From Amyelois transitella (taxonomy: Eukaryota > Arthropoda > Insecta > Lepidoptera > Pyralidae), in the NCBI RefSeq assembly GCF_032362555.1, contig NC_083511.1, positions 8,928,001 through 8,992,000 of the forward strand: a stretch of 64,000 bases of DNA, written 5' to 3'. Both the position numbers and the translations under genes were made by a program. Shown here piece after piece: positions 35,871-48,235 of this stretch. The notes beneath the pieces are model-generated. The model was not told where the DNA came from. It worked only from the letters and a program-made list of their open reading frames with translations, and did no database searches. How positions within the stretch are numbered: position 1 is the first letter of the stretch; each line of letters begins with the position of its first letter.

Positions 35871-38286
35871 CGTTAAAACGTTGCCATCATGAGATTCAAT
35901 AATTTCACATTTTTGAAGTATACAGTGGAGAATGCTACATATATGAAACAGAAATATGGAAGAATACCTAATATTTGTCAAGTAAATTTCTCAACATGTC
36001 TTAATCATTCATTAGGTGAATTATTATATCCAAATTTTCAACGCGACGGAAGACTTTTATACTAGTCGTTCGCCGCGAACTTAAACCTCGCGAACTCTTT
36101 TATTTTTTACTTGGCCGATTATGATACTCTTTGAACTATAAAATATGATATATTATATATTCCATTGACAGATCCTACACACATTATAAATTTTATCACA
36201 ATCGTACCAACAACGATTCGAATATTTTCGCATTACAAACATACATACGAAACATTTTCATAGATTATAAGTTTTATAGCAAAGAAACTTAATTATATCT
36301 TTACCTATTGTATGAGATAATTAGATTTCTTGGGGAGCTGTTTGGAAATAAAATATGACATAATATAAAACTGTTTAAACTTTGTCAGTTGATCCTATAC
36401 TATTTTTCAATAAAAAAATCTGTTTTGGAATTGAAATCTATCGATCTAGATTTTTGCAATTTTATTGCACAAGGATTGATTTCAGTTAACCTTCTTATGA
36501 AAGTAAAGTTCGAATCTGAATAGGTAACTCTTTGAATACTAAAATGCGGGGTCTGACTTTGACAAAATTTTGGATTGTAACTGATTACGTTACCAAAGAT
36601 ATTATTGAGAAACTTGATTCGTAATTTCAACTTTATTTGTTGTTAAAAAAACAGGTAAAGCTGCTCTCGATCTCGATAGATTTATATCTCGGCGGCTTAA
36701 GTTAAACATTTTGATCTGATTGTACATGTAAAATGACAATGATAAGAATACTTTGATACTGGATGTTTGAAAACGTTATATACCCATGAAGATAATTTTG
36801 TAGAAGATACAGTAATTTAGGGTTTAAGTTCAGTATGTTAGTAAACTTACACAGTAAACTTCTTTGTGCTAAATGAGTTAAACTATGTCGGACAGTTGTA
36901 TTCAGATACTAAATTATGCAGTTTCCAAGCCCAGAAATGTCAAGTTACTGTGTACACTAGACGGCTTGTTCGACCAGAAACCAGTAGTAAACTTCTAAAG
37001 CACACAGTTTTGAACGTTAAGATCGCTGGCACAGATGATAAACAATAGGTAAGATACGGCGTTTTCTCAAGTGTTTAAATAGAGTGTGTCCTAGTAAACT
37101 TAATAAAAAATATCAACAATAAAGTGTGGCAACTTATAAGAGTCGTTGAAGATCCATTTTATTAAGTTAGGAAAAAACATTTCGATGCTTTCGATTTTTT
37201 TTTTAATTTTTAAGATTTAAATTTTTTTCATGTTAAGGTTTAGTTTTTTCTTATTAACTATTATACAATATGGAGTAATAAAACATATTTATCTCATAAT
37301 GTGGAATCATGACATGACAAGTACAGATAGAAATAGAATCAGTTACTTGTGCTTAAGACGCATAAACAATATTATGACCGTTGGGCTTATTTCCACGGAC
37401 CCACGAAGGTATAATCTCGTCTTTTGTTTTCTTCATTGCAGCAATCTAATCCACACAGAAAACTTTCTGCAGTGTTGTTGGCTGAGAACTCGATATTAAA
37501 CACCGTTATGTACCCACGCCTCGGGGGCACCATTCAAAGAAAGTATAAACAAAACATTAATTTACACCTTCGTATCTGTGGGATTGACGTTTTAATTTGC
37601 CGTTTACTTCGATTCGTTCACAAAAACTGCTGTTACCTTATTGCTTTTATTTATCTTTGTTTATTTAACCATACAGGCAACTGAGTATGAAGAGTCATAT
37701 TTACATAAATAAGATTCAAACATTTAACTATATAAGATTCTACGCTTATCAATTTATAAAACAATCTTCCTTTATCTGTTTTATTATAACAACTGTATTG
37801 CAATTTATGTAATGCAGTTACTATCCATTCAAAATTCTTTATTAGCTTGAATGAAAATTGTAGATATATACAAAGTAGCTTTGATTTACAAAGAGGCAAT
37901 AAGGGGCCTTATGAATTAAAACCTGATTCTTCCGAAGAAGTACAAGACTCGAGCGAATGTCCACATGTCTGGAGCGCAAAATTTTCGCGGTCAATTTTGA
38001 GTTGACAGCTTGATATATGATCTGTGTTTTTATGCCGTCACCGTCATGGCCCTCAATGCGCTTGTCATAATGTTATATATTGCCTTACATAAGTCATATA
38101 TCACCATTAAAGTTTACTGACCCCCATAAATATCTCAGTTGGCGTCAGGTGTCCCAGATTTTTGTCGGCAAACAACTTGTCAAACACAACGGAACCGCAC
38201 ACTTCGCAGTATGGGGCCGATGAAATGAATCTTGACACTTTTAAATCAATCATACATTTATAATGTGTATAAATAAATATAAATAT
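35871..38286. other. Intergenic DNA, no gene seen
   Basis: Frames at 36,866-37,048 and 37,230-37,684 show no domain, signal peptide or splice partners. No repeat longer than fragments was recognised. Confidence 0.4.
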
Positions 38287-38334
38287 TACAACTATAAGAT
38301 TAGTGTTAATAAAAACACTAATCTTATAGTTGTA
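38287..38334. repeat. Perfect 21-bp hairpin
   Basis: The arms 38,287-38,307 and 38,314-38,334 (core ACTATAAGATTAGTGTT) are exact complements around a 6-base loop AATAAA. The structure may be a tiny foldback element or part of one. Confidence 0.8.
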
Positions 38335-38351
38335 TTATTAATCACTATTTT

Positions 38352-38465
38352 AATCTCAAGTCCATCATGAAGCCATACAGCTAAATGTGGCCTTTCATTC
38401 TTTTCGAGACTGTTGGCTCTGTCTAGTAAGGGATATGGACATGACTTTATGTATGTATGTATCAT
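38352..38465 (+). repeat. R260 repeat, tail half
   Basis: AATCTCAAGTCCATCATGAA, ACAGCTAAATGTGGCC, GGCTCTGTCTAGTAAGGGAT and a TATGTATGTATG tail are present. It lies about 465 bases upstream of the serpin start codon. Confidence 0.75.
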
Positions 38466-38763
38466 TAAGAAAGCGAGTGTTCTAAACAAAGTAAAAACAT
38501 GGGCCACAGAGCCGATAAGAAACTAGCAGATCTAGTTTACGCGACAATGACCGTGGCTCTTGTAGAACAGGTCTATTTTGCTAGAGTTTATCGTTATGTT
38601 TACAGTTTAATTTGATCAGTATAACGTGACGTTTATTATGTCAATTGTTTTGCTTTCTTTTTACTTAATGTGATGATTTGTTTTGCCTTTTGAACAAATT
38701 TTGTAGTTATTATAGGTATTTACTTAAATTATAATTTTCATTTATTCATCACAATTTATTCAA

Positions 38764-38802
38764 ACACGTCATCGCTTGCGAGGTAGACAGAGCCAACAGT
38801 GA
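38764..38802 (-). repeat. R260 tail fragment in the serpin upstream region
   Basis: CACGTCATCGCTTGCGAGGT and AGACAGAGCCAACAGT match the tail end, only ~130 bases before the serpin ATG. Confidence 0.55.
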
Positions 38803-38929
38803 TTATTAGCTATTTTTCAGTATTTATCGGCACGGTAAAAAGCATTTATTTAATTTAATTAATACTCTCCATGTTACAAAGATATTTTAATACGGTTTCA
38901 GATACACAAGCATTGCATGGGAGGGCAAG

Positions 38930-41900
38930 ATGCGCGCGCCGCCGTATTTGTTGCTCGTCGTCGCTTGCGCAGTGGCCAGTGAGACTAGTGTCAATGAAGA
39001 AAGGTGGGTTTAAAATCTTACAATCATTCCTATCACATCTTTTTCAATTAGGGGTTAAAGTGTTAATAGTCACAATACAACGCCACATTCAGCTTAATTA
39101 AAACAGTCGTTGTTATGCTCATACAAAGTACAAGGTACGAGACGTAGTCGTCAAATGTGGCTTGATTTAAAAAATAAAAACTGTTATTACTATTTTATGC
39201 CTATACCTCATTACGAGTAATAAATAGGATAAAGGTACATAAATGCCCAGTTTTAGTGTATGTTGCCTGTTACTCACTCAATTTTGACTTAAGAAATTCT
39301 TATAAAATTTTATATAAATTAAATATTTCTCTTCCTAATTAAATTATTAGAATATTTTATGTAATCAAATTAAATCTGCTTTTTATAATGTTTCAGAGGT
39401 TCCAAATTGCCCTATGTTGCCGATGCATTGGGAAATGAATTGCCTCGACCGTCGAGCCTCCCTGCGACTGTTGGAAGCCCAGTGAATCTTCTTACACCGG
39501 ACAGATACGAATTCTATACTTTTGACGAATCTGGAGAGCTAGTGAAGAGGCTCATGACATTGGAAGAAATACAAGCTATAGTCGCAGCAGGTGAAGAAGC
39601 AGAAGGCTTGGTTACTTTTGCTAATGACAATCAACCAACCATTGCTTTTAACTTCAGCCAACCACCATACAACAAAGTTCACAATGTCGTCACAAACGTA
39701 CAAAATGTTCTCAAAGCTCAAATGGAAGCCCACAAAAATAAACCCAATTTTCAGCCCACTTTAGATACACCAGATGTTTCAGATTCTTGGAGTCTCATTT
39801 TACCATCCATATTTGGCAACACAGGTGGTGATATCGGACCTGACAAAATACATAACACTGGAACATTCACAACGCCAGAGACTGAAACTATTGAATTAGA
39901 TCATTCTAATAATTTAGACTATTCATTGAGCAAAGAAGACAGTAATCATATTCTTACAAGTTCTAGCACAGCACCAGAGGACGAAGAGAAATCAGACGAA
40001 GTGCTTGTTACTGAAAAAATTACGAATACTAAAACACAATTTAAAAATGAAGCTATAACAACTACTTCTACAACTAAAACTACTACAACTTCAACCACAC
40101 TAAAACCAGTCTACGTTAAACCAACAACTACAACCACAAAAAAACCAACAACTACAAGAAAGTTGACCACTGTACCACGACCTCTAACAACAACAACTCG
40201 GCCGACGGTAACATCAAGTACTCCTAAAATAAAAATTACAACTAGATCACCAAGTGTTACGAAAACACCTACTTCGACAAAAGTATCAATTACAACAAGA
40301 GTACCAAGTACAACAAAAGTATATAGTACAACCAAAGTGCAGAGTACAAGTAATATTACTGATACAGATAAAGCGCAGACCACGAATAGTAAACTTAGTA
40401 CTACTCAAACAAGACCAGCTACTGTAACAGCTACTACAAATAAAATAAAGACAACTACTAATAAACCTACCACTTCAACGCAACGATTGCAAACTACTAC
40501 AACTACAATGAAACCAAAAATTACAACTACTGTTAAGCCAATTACTACAACACCTGCAAGAATTGCCACGACGACCCTAAAACCAACTATTACACAAAAA
40601 ATAACAGATAATATTCCCACATCTAATCTAATTAATTCAGAATATCCTTCAACTGAATCTACGACGATAAAATATGAGAAAATAAGTACATTTATTCCTG
40701 TATCTACATTTTCATATATAACAGAGAAGACTTTGTCAAAGCAAACACAGAGTGCACCAGTAGAAATTACTGCTAATACGAATGAAATGTCATTCCCTAA
40801 TAACACGACTCCTGTATCAGAAACAAAGTTTAGTTTTACTACACCGCCCACAAGTAACTTCATTTTCATTTTGCCTTCTACACAGATGCCAGACAGTGAA
40901 ACTGAAAGCGATAAAATAAATTCAACTACAATAACTACCCAATCTGTTTCCCCATCTACCACAGCCTCTTCAACAATGCTTTTGTCTAGTGAAAAGATTT
41001 TTGTACATCAACAAACGACAGATAATCCAAGCTCTGGAGACGAGTCAAGCATACCATTATTTGATGTTGCTCAAAGTATTAGTCAAATAGCTTCAGATCT
41101 GGGGCAAAATTATAGACCTATTCCAACGTCTAGTAACTTGTTAGATAAAACAAAAATAAGTAGCGTTGATTTAGAAAGTAAAGAAAATTTTGAAATTGAT
41201 ATACCCAATGACTCAACAAACGTTACAAACGCGGTAACTTCGCATATTACAACTAATAATATTGATAATTTTGTGAAAATTTCTACTTTAGATCCCCATG
41301 CGTCAAATGCAAAAAAGGAGCCAGAAGAATCCGTGATTCAAAATAGAAACGAAAATATTACAGATAAAACTGAATTGACAACTGTAACAGCCACTGAAAA
41401 ACCTACGACAGATCCATTTTTATCAGAATCAATGAGTGACTTATTGTCTCAAGTGGTAGATGATAGTATACAAAAAACTATTACTACGTCAGAGAAAAAT
41501 AAAAATGAAGAAGTAATAATTTCTACTGTAGCTCCAAAAATAGATGAAACAACAACTGATATATCAATTGTTAGTACTACTAACGTTATACAAGTAGAAA
41601 CAGAAAAAGAAACTAGTGGTCCGGTTCAGAATTTGAACATAACATATGTAGAAAAACCTAACAAAATAAATGACACAATTATTGGAAATCAAGAAAATGT
41701 TGAGAGTGTTACAAAAGTTATAGTTAGTAATGTTTCCACTGAGAGCACAATAGATAAAATTAAAAATGATTTACATATTTCGGAACCAAGTGATATCAAA
41801 AATGTATCAATGACTGGTCCAAAAAATTCAAGCTTAGAAAATGACAACAATAAAAGTGAAATCACATCTACTTCAAAAGTTGCCCTGATTGAAAAACAAA

Positions 41901-44014
41901 CGGAAAGCAATAAAAAGATATTTACTACTGACTCACCGTTTAACGTAAAATTTGTGACAATACCTTCAATATCAGGAGAGACAGTAGAAACTTCTACACA
42001 TGCGGAACCTGTTCGAAATAAGTTTGAGACATCTAGTTATATTAACAAATTAAATAAAGAAAAGATAAAATTACCTGAACTCCTACCTAAAATTGATGAT
42101 TTTAAAAAGAAAATTCAGAAAGTTAACATAGATGATAAAGAACTAGCCGCAGAACGTAATAATTCATGGAAACTTATTCCAACAGTTACTCCTCCTAAAA
42201 GTAATGACATCTCAAAAGATAAAGTAAAGGATCATCCTGCAGAAAATAATTCCCATAAAGACATAGTGCTGGAATTTTCAAAAGAAAACCAAGGCTTAGC
42301 AGTAACTACAAAAGATTTAGGAGAAGATATTGCTCAATTTACTGAATTGTGCAATGAATTAGCTTTTAGGTATTGGAACACAATTGTTGGAAATATAGAT
42401 AAAAAAAGAAGTTTTGTTCTGTCACCATATTCTATAACATCAATGTTGGCTATGATGTTCATGGGAGCGAGAGGTGCCACATCCGGAGAAATGAATGAAG
42501 TATTGAAACTTGATGATATGGTGACTTTTAATCCTCACTTTACACTCAAAAATATATCGGACTCTATAGAAACTTCTCCCGAGTCTGGTATCAGTGTTTC
42601 AGCATTTATAAGAGAACTATATAGCGACAAAAATAAAGGAAAAGTTCTGAGATTTTACAAAGAAAGGGCTCAACAATTTTACAACGGACATGTGGAAGAG
42701 ATCGATTTCAAATTGATCGGAGACAAGATAAGAAGAAGAACTAATTTGCTCGTGAAAAGATATACTTGGGGCAAAATGTCAGAATATATCAAGACTAGTA
42801 CCATCAATATGCAACCTCCATTAGCAGCATTTTCTGCAAATATATTTGAGGTAATTTTTATGATAAATTATTTTCTTTTGCACCCTCCCAATATTGTTTA
42901 AAAACTCTTACTTAGTTATCCTAGAAAGTTTACATATAAAGAAAGTATACCAAACAAAAAGAAGCATGAAATATGAGCAAGCGTCCCGTTGATTTTCGTT
43001 TCTTCCTCTTTCTTCAGTCTTGTTCGGACACTTTTGGAAAAAAAAGGAATGAAATTAGAATTTAAGAAATTTTTATCCTTTGTCGATCTCTGAGCTAGAG
43101 ATCCTAAATGCAATACGTAAATAAAGTTAAAGTTAGTTCTACGAAACGTTGTATCATCTTATATATTTAATTTTTCGTTTCAGACGGATTGTTCAGGATC
43201 ATCAGTTGAAGGCAGAGACGGAGAAATGTATTTTGTCGTATCACCAAATGTTCGTCAAAGACGATTGGTTCCGGTACCAGCTGTTGTCTACAGAAGCGGA
43301 TTCTTAGCCGGCTATGACCCAGTCCTTGATGCTACAGCTGCTGCTTTGGGCAATACTGACTCCATTGTCAGCACTTTATTCCTCATGCCTGGACAACAAG
43401 GAAATGTTGTCCACTCTGAAGATTTAGAAGCCTTAGAAAAACGAATATTGGATGCTAATCCGTCAACTCCAGCATGGAATCGTTTACTGCGCACGCTCCT
43501 TCCACGAATTGGTTTAGAATTACAGATACCAAGATTTTCCCATAAATCTATGTTCAATGTTTCATCAACACTTAGAAAAATGGGGTTAAAAGATCTATTC
43601 GATCAAGAACATGCTGATTTAGGTGGTCTTATTGGACCGTCGAAAGATCTTTATTTGTCGGATATGATTCAGTCAACGACATTTGTCACATGTGGTGAAG
43701 GAATAGTAGCAGATCAACACCACATAGAGGAGTACCCTGAGACACTGGAACCGGTATCCAGGCGGCGGTCGTCACGATGGGCGCATGACTGGGATGAGCC
43801 CCGTGATTACCAGAGGGCTTTCCATGATCCACACGATGTTGGAGACGCTATGCATTTGCCATTACACCTCAGGCCAAGACAAGCTCGATTGCCATCAAGA
43901 AATGCACAACCAGCGCGTTTAAAATTCGACCGACCATTTTTGTACTTCGTCAGACACAATCCATCAGGCATGATCCTGTACGTTGGACGATACAATCCAC
44001 GGCTATTGCCTTGA
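38930..44014 (+). CDS. Mucin-like secreted serpin, 1,452 residues, probably non-inhibitory
   Basis: There are three exons: 38,930-39,003, 39,397-42,850 and 43,184-44,014. All introns are GT-AG and the frame is intact. Exon 1 encodes a signal peptide (MRAPPYLLLVVACAVAS). Residues ~26-180 form an unfamiliar, probably structured region (YEFYTFDESGELVKRLM). Residues ~245-426 are a Thr-rich mucin-like tract with TTT and KPTTT motifs, followed by ~550 Ser/Thr/Asn-rich residues. The serpin domain fills ~990-1452. Landmarks are SPYSITSMLAMMFMGARGAT, KIRRRTNLLVKRYTWGKM, LYLSDMIQSTTFV and the signature LKFDRPFLYFV, then GRYNP near the end. The hinge reads GEGIVADQH instead of a small-residue GTEAAAA type. 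The loop before FDRPF is about 75 residues, roughly twice normal, with basic clusters (SRRRSSR, LRPRQAR). It is therefore unlikely to trap proteases by the serpin mechanism. From memory, Drosophila Spn100A is the nearest candidate, untested. Confidence 0.9.
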
Positions 44015-44388
44015 AATTAATTCAAAAGACTGTTTAATTAGTGTAATTAATTCCTAAAAGGAATGTGATAAGGGATATACTGGCGCGAGTGATATTGATG
44101 ATTGTGTAAATTCATGAGAGTTTACGTGACAGTATTATGTTTAAGAATATTGGTACAGTAACATTCTTATAGGTAGGTATACAAGCGTAACCGAATGTAG
44201 AACTCGTACCTATATCTTAATTACAATGTGTGTACAAAAAATAAAATAGTTTATCATTGCTGAATGTCTGCGTAGTTTGTATGTTATTAAATACATAGTT
44301 TGTAGGATAAATTGGTTTTGAGAAGCATTGTCTTCTCATAATAGGAAATTAGAATAAATTTGATGTTTTTGTAAAAGAGGATTTTATT
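44015..44388. promoter_or_regulatory. Shared 3' region of converging serpin and OBP-A
   Basis: The plus-strand AATAAA at 44,240-44,245 is the likely serpin poly(A) signal. The minus-strand AATAAA at 44,383-44,388 directly follows the OBP-A stop codon. The two stop codons are 374 bases apart, so the transcripts end very close to each other or overlap. Confidence 0.6.
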
Positions 44389-47300
44389 TTATTTTCTTAT
44401 ATAAAATTCTCGACAATCTTCATAAAATGCCTTCTGTTTCAGACACAGGTCAGTATTTTTGACTACAGGACAATCCTGAAATCAAAATAATAGGGTTGAT
44501 ATGAATAAGCCGAATATTAAGTAAGCAGATAAAAACCAGCTGAATTATCAATATTGTTTAAAATGTTTTACTGAAAATGTAATAACATACATATATTATA
44601 TTACAGTATATAAAAAATATACTCTTGTGGGGAAGATAGAATAACCAAGTCTTGAAAAGACTGAAGGGCACGTTCAGCTCTATGACTTAAAAATGGAACT
44701 AAAATTCAAATATCGACAGGTTGCTAGCCTACAAGAAAAACCCAAATGAATTAGCATATTCTTTAGAAGCCTTTTACGACATCTTTGGGAAGCATATGGA
44801 GCGAATATATTAAGAGATTTTTATGGCACTGTGAATGAAATAACGTTAAATGTAATAAAAGTCAGTTTTATAGTTACGGGATAGCATTTCTTTCCATATC
44901 TATATATATAAAAGAAAGTCGTGTTAGTTACACCACTTATAACTCAAGAACGACAGAACAGATTTGGCTGAAAAATGGTAGGGAGGTAGCTTAGAGCCAG
45001 GAGACGGACATAGGATACTTTTTATCCCGTTCGACAGCGTTCCCGTGTGACTTGACATGAAACGTCAGTCACTCTAAAACGTGGTATAACAAAAATGAAT
45101 CAGACTTGGAATAACAAAACGCAAATGATAGCTATGTAATTGACGTAAAATGACAGTTATTTAATGACGTATGGATGTAAATTTGTATGAAATTCCGTCA
45201 ATTTCAACGTTGGGCACATGAAATTTTAAGAATGTATGAAATAATCATTAAAACATTGAATTTTAAAAAATGCATCTCAAGGGCGAAAAATAAGGGTTGG
45301 AAGTTTGTATGAAACTTCGTTTTTTGATAGGTGTCGAAGTGCGAGAAGTCTTAAATATTGGTTAGTAAAAAATACGTATCAGTTGCGGAAAGCAGGATGG
45401 CACTAAATAGGATGGGATGGGACAGGATAGGACTGGACGGGGCAGGACGGGACACAACAGGTTGGGACGGGACGGAACAGAACGAGAAGAGACGGGACAA
45501 GACGGGAGAAGCCATATGAATTTAAACCACATATAAACTTAAAACAGTCTCCCACGATACGGGATTAAAAAATGGGTGAAATTTTATGGCGTATCCTTAT
45601 AATCTAAAATACATTTGCGCGGGCGAAGCCGCGGGCAAAAGCTAGTTATACATAAATTCAAACGTGGAGTTGTATGAGTTAAATGTTGTATGGAAAACAA
45701 TCATTTGTACCTATTTATTCTTAAAGTATTCGCACTCAACAATTAGTACAATAAACGTTTAAAAACATCTCACCAATTCAATAGAGCGCCTGATACAGAA
45801 ATGGAATCGTTGAAACTCGCATACTTCTAAAGGGAAAGTTGCCTCGAAATATTCCTTGCAGCTCGCTTTTACTTTGGGCATAATCTCAGAAAAGTCTGGG
45901 TTGAGCTCCACCCATCTGTCTAAATGAGCGTAGTATTTTTCATCATCAAAATTATTTTCATCAGTCACTAACTTATATTCATTCAATATGCATGTCCAGG
46001 GCTCGCACTAAAATAAGGATATTATTTAGCTAAGAAGGAATCAAGAAAATAAGTAGGTATAATGGAAGGCGAGTAATACGTTAGTAGTTGAAATTTTTTC
46101 TATTTTCAGATTGGAAACTGTTACTTTTATACATATATGTAAGTTAAAATAATGTGTATTTTCGGACTGAAGTTAGTCTTCATTTACAAAAAATGCGTGT
46201 TTTCTGTAGAAAATAAATACCTATTAGGCTAATTGCAACCCAATCTCTAACGGTGAAGGAAGAATATTGTGATGAGGCAAATGGATATGTAATCATGATC
46301 TAGCCTGGGTTATCTAATCCATATTGGACTTTTTGCGTGGAATCTTACTTGTAAAAAACCTGACTTATGCGATTGCATCATCATTAGGTTTTTATAGTAC
46401 TATTATTTAAAATTATAAAAGCGAAATTTAATTTGATCGAGAATCGTTGTCAAATCGCACTTCTAACCCCTCTCCGGAGAAGTGAGGATGCAACCAGGAC
46501 TAACGCCAGGACGAAGAAGAAGAATGGAAAGTTAATATAGAATATAATTATTACCCCCGCCGGTAAATATCTCGTGCGATAAGTGATATTATGGGCTATA
46601 TCATTAGCGACAATTTTATACATTCCGCCACATTTTTTTGCTATATCTCTAGCGAAGAATGGAGGTAATATGCAGCACTGTTCGGTCTGGAAATAAGATA
46701 GTACAGTTTAATTTTATGATACTCATTTGCGTGTTACTAAATCGATGTTTGCGTGTTGTCAGATTAATTCAAAGCTGATTTTAGTAATTTTTTAAATTTT
46801 ATATTATAACTTCATTTACTTTGAATAACGACGTTGTTAGGATAACTTTTCACCAATAAAGCTAATACATTAGAATAAAACATGGCTCCTAATATTATAA
46901 AAGCGAAATTAAGTTTATTACCTCTTAACATTGAACGACTGCACCGATCTTCATGAAATGTGAATCCGCGGGCGGCATATAGTAGCGGTATAATTTTTTC
47001 ATATAAATCTTACCAGAAGGTCAACAGCAGCGTGGCATCTATCTGGTTTCACAGGAACTTCATCAAATGTTACAGGAAACTGACAGTTGATCTAAATCAT
47101 AAATAATTAATTGCAACTTGTAATTTGAAAACAATGTATTGAATTTCATGTAAAACTTAATCTTATTATGAAGACCACAAACGTCTTAAGCTCTTACAGA
47201 GCTAAGTATCAAAAATGCAAAGAATCTAAGCATAATTGTCACACCTGTGAGAGTATGAAATTAAAAGTGTCTGACAGGTAACTAGCCCATCGCTTAGAAG

Positions 47301-47749
47301 AAAATAAGTTCATAAGATTTAATCACATGCCAAGTGTTAATGAGAACGTTGGATTGGAAAGTCTAATAGTCAGGTCAAGATTACCTAAAAACCAAGAAAG
47401 AAGAAAGATGTTGAACGTAGATAACTTGCAAAAATTTATTGACATAATAGGCATTAATTCTTCATCCAGTTTAAATTACGGTAATATTATTGTCGGCAGA
47501 ATATTCTTATGCCGGAACTTTAATTTTGTAACACAAAATATCATCCAGTATGTTCCCAGTTTAGGATTTAGTTATCTCAAATAAGGTCTACACTCTGACC
47601 AGGTTAGGGTTAGTACCTAGTTTAGGGCACAAATAAAAGTTGTTCTGTTTTCAAGCATAAAAAATCCCAAAGAATATCTATACCTAATACAAATTACTTA
47701 CACAAGATATCACTGACACTAGCACTAAGTGTTTTAGCAGTACTTCCAT
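44389..47749 (-). CDS. Plus-C odorant-binding protein OBP-A, 192 residues
   Basis: Five exons, all split at phase 0: 47,702-47,749, 47,014-47,091, 46,555-46,686, 45,774-46,007 and 44,389-44,475. Exon 1 gives a signal peptide (MEVLLKHLVLVSVISC). Exon 3 has EQCCILPPFF, exon 4 begins CEPWTC and contains RWVELNPDF, SCKEYF, VCEF and FCIRR, and exon 5 begins DCP and ends in a CREFYIRK tail. The CC-x-[IL]-P motif, the extra C-terminal cysteines and the CP pair mark a Plus-C member of the PBP/GOBP superfamily. These secreted proteins carry small hydrophobic ligands, often in sensillar lymph but also in other tissues. The exon 3 donor (GGG|GTAATA) is the least certain border. Intron 4 contains a Helitron and an R260 copy. 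Confidence 0.85.
44620..44805 (-). repeat. R260 repeat in OBP-A intron 4
   Basis: AAGTCTTGAAAAGACTGAAG, CACGTTCAGCTCTATG, CGACAGGTTGCTAGCC and GCCTTTTACGACATC follow in order. The copy is diverged and its direction is the same as the host gene. Confidence 0.7.
44899..45645 (+). mobile_element. Non-autonomous Helitron in OBP-A intron 4
   Basis: The element begins TCTATATATATAAAAGAAAG and ends GGGCAAAAGCTAG. It is inserted exactly between A (44,898) and T (45,646) and has no target duplication. A 5-bp hairpin, CGCGG-GCGAAG-CCGCG, lies about 12 bases before the terminal CTAG. TC start, CTAG end, sub-terminal hairpin and A|T insertion are the Helitron signatures. No Rep/helicase frame is present. 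It carries a GGGAC-type minisatellite. Confidence 0.85.
45405..45515 (+). repeat. GGGAC-like G-rich minisatellite inside the Helitron
   Basis: Degenerate 5-base units GGGAC, GGGAT, GGACT and GGACG are repeated about 20 times (for example GACGGGACACAACAGG). The tract is almost purine-only on this strand and sharply G-rich compared with its surroundings. Confidence 0.8.
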
Positions 47750-47760
47750 TATTTATACCT

Positions 47761-47796
47761 GTATAATGAGCGCCTTTATTTTTCTACCTTTAAATA
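47761..47796 (-). promoter_or_regulatory. Likely OBP-A core promoter
   Basis: On the minus strand TATTTAAA starts at 47,796 and an initiator-like TCATT has its A at 47,767, 29 bases downstream. That would leave a leader of only ~18 bases before the ATG at 47,749. Confidence 0.35.
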
Positions 47797-48235
47797 CTTA
47801 ATTTCTCTACAGTTTTAGTCTATAATGTCTTATTCTTCTTGATACACTGGTTTCGACTGCTAGAGTGCAACGATAGTTATCTTTCGATTACTCGGTTATC
47901 AAGTAATCTAATAGTATTTTTAAAACTGTACCGTGTTTGTAAAATATGTTATCAAACACAGTCGTACACTGTTGCTTGAAAATAATAGATAGTTAACTAA
48001 AGAAAACCGAAAAACTGGAAAGTGAAATGTACCGTCGGGGACGGATAAAACCAACCCCCTATTCATATGGTTTATATGAAGAGTATACTTTCTCTGCTGT
48101 CGACCGTACTTAAGCGGTTTTCGGGCCCCTGAAGCGTAGCGATGGCGGGTGCAATTGTAAAAACGCAAAGATGTAAGAGAAGAGATGTAGCGAAGTTGTA
48201 TCCATTGAAATCAGTCAGATATAACATTACTACTT

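Noticed and set aside
40111..40962. Long minus-strand open frames (90 and 185 codons) inside the serpin exon
   Set aside because: They are antisense reflections of the Thr-rich ACN codons, giving Val/Ile-rich nonsense protein.
45405..45515. Telomere-type repeat
   Set aside because: Units are GGGAC/GGGAT-like, not the insect TTAGG, and they lie inside a Helitron.
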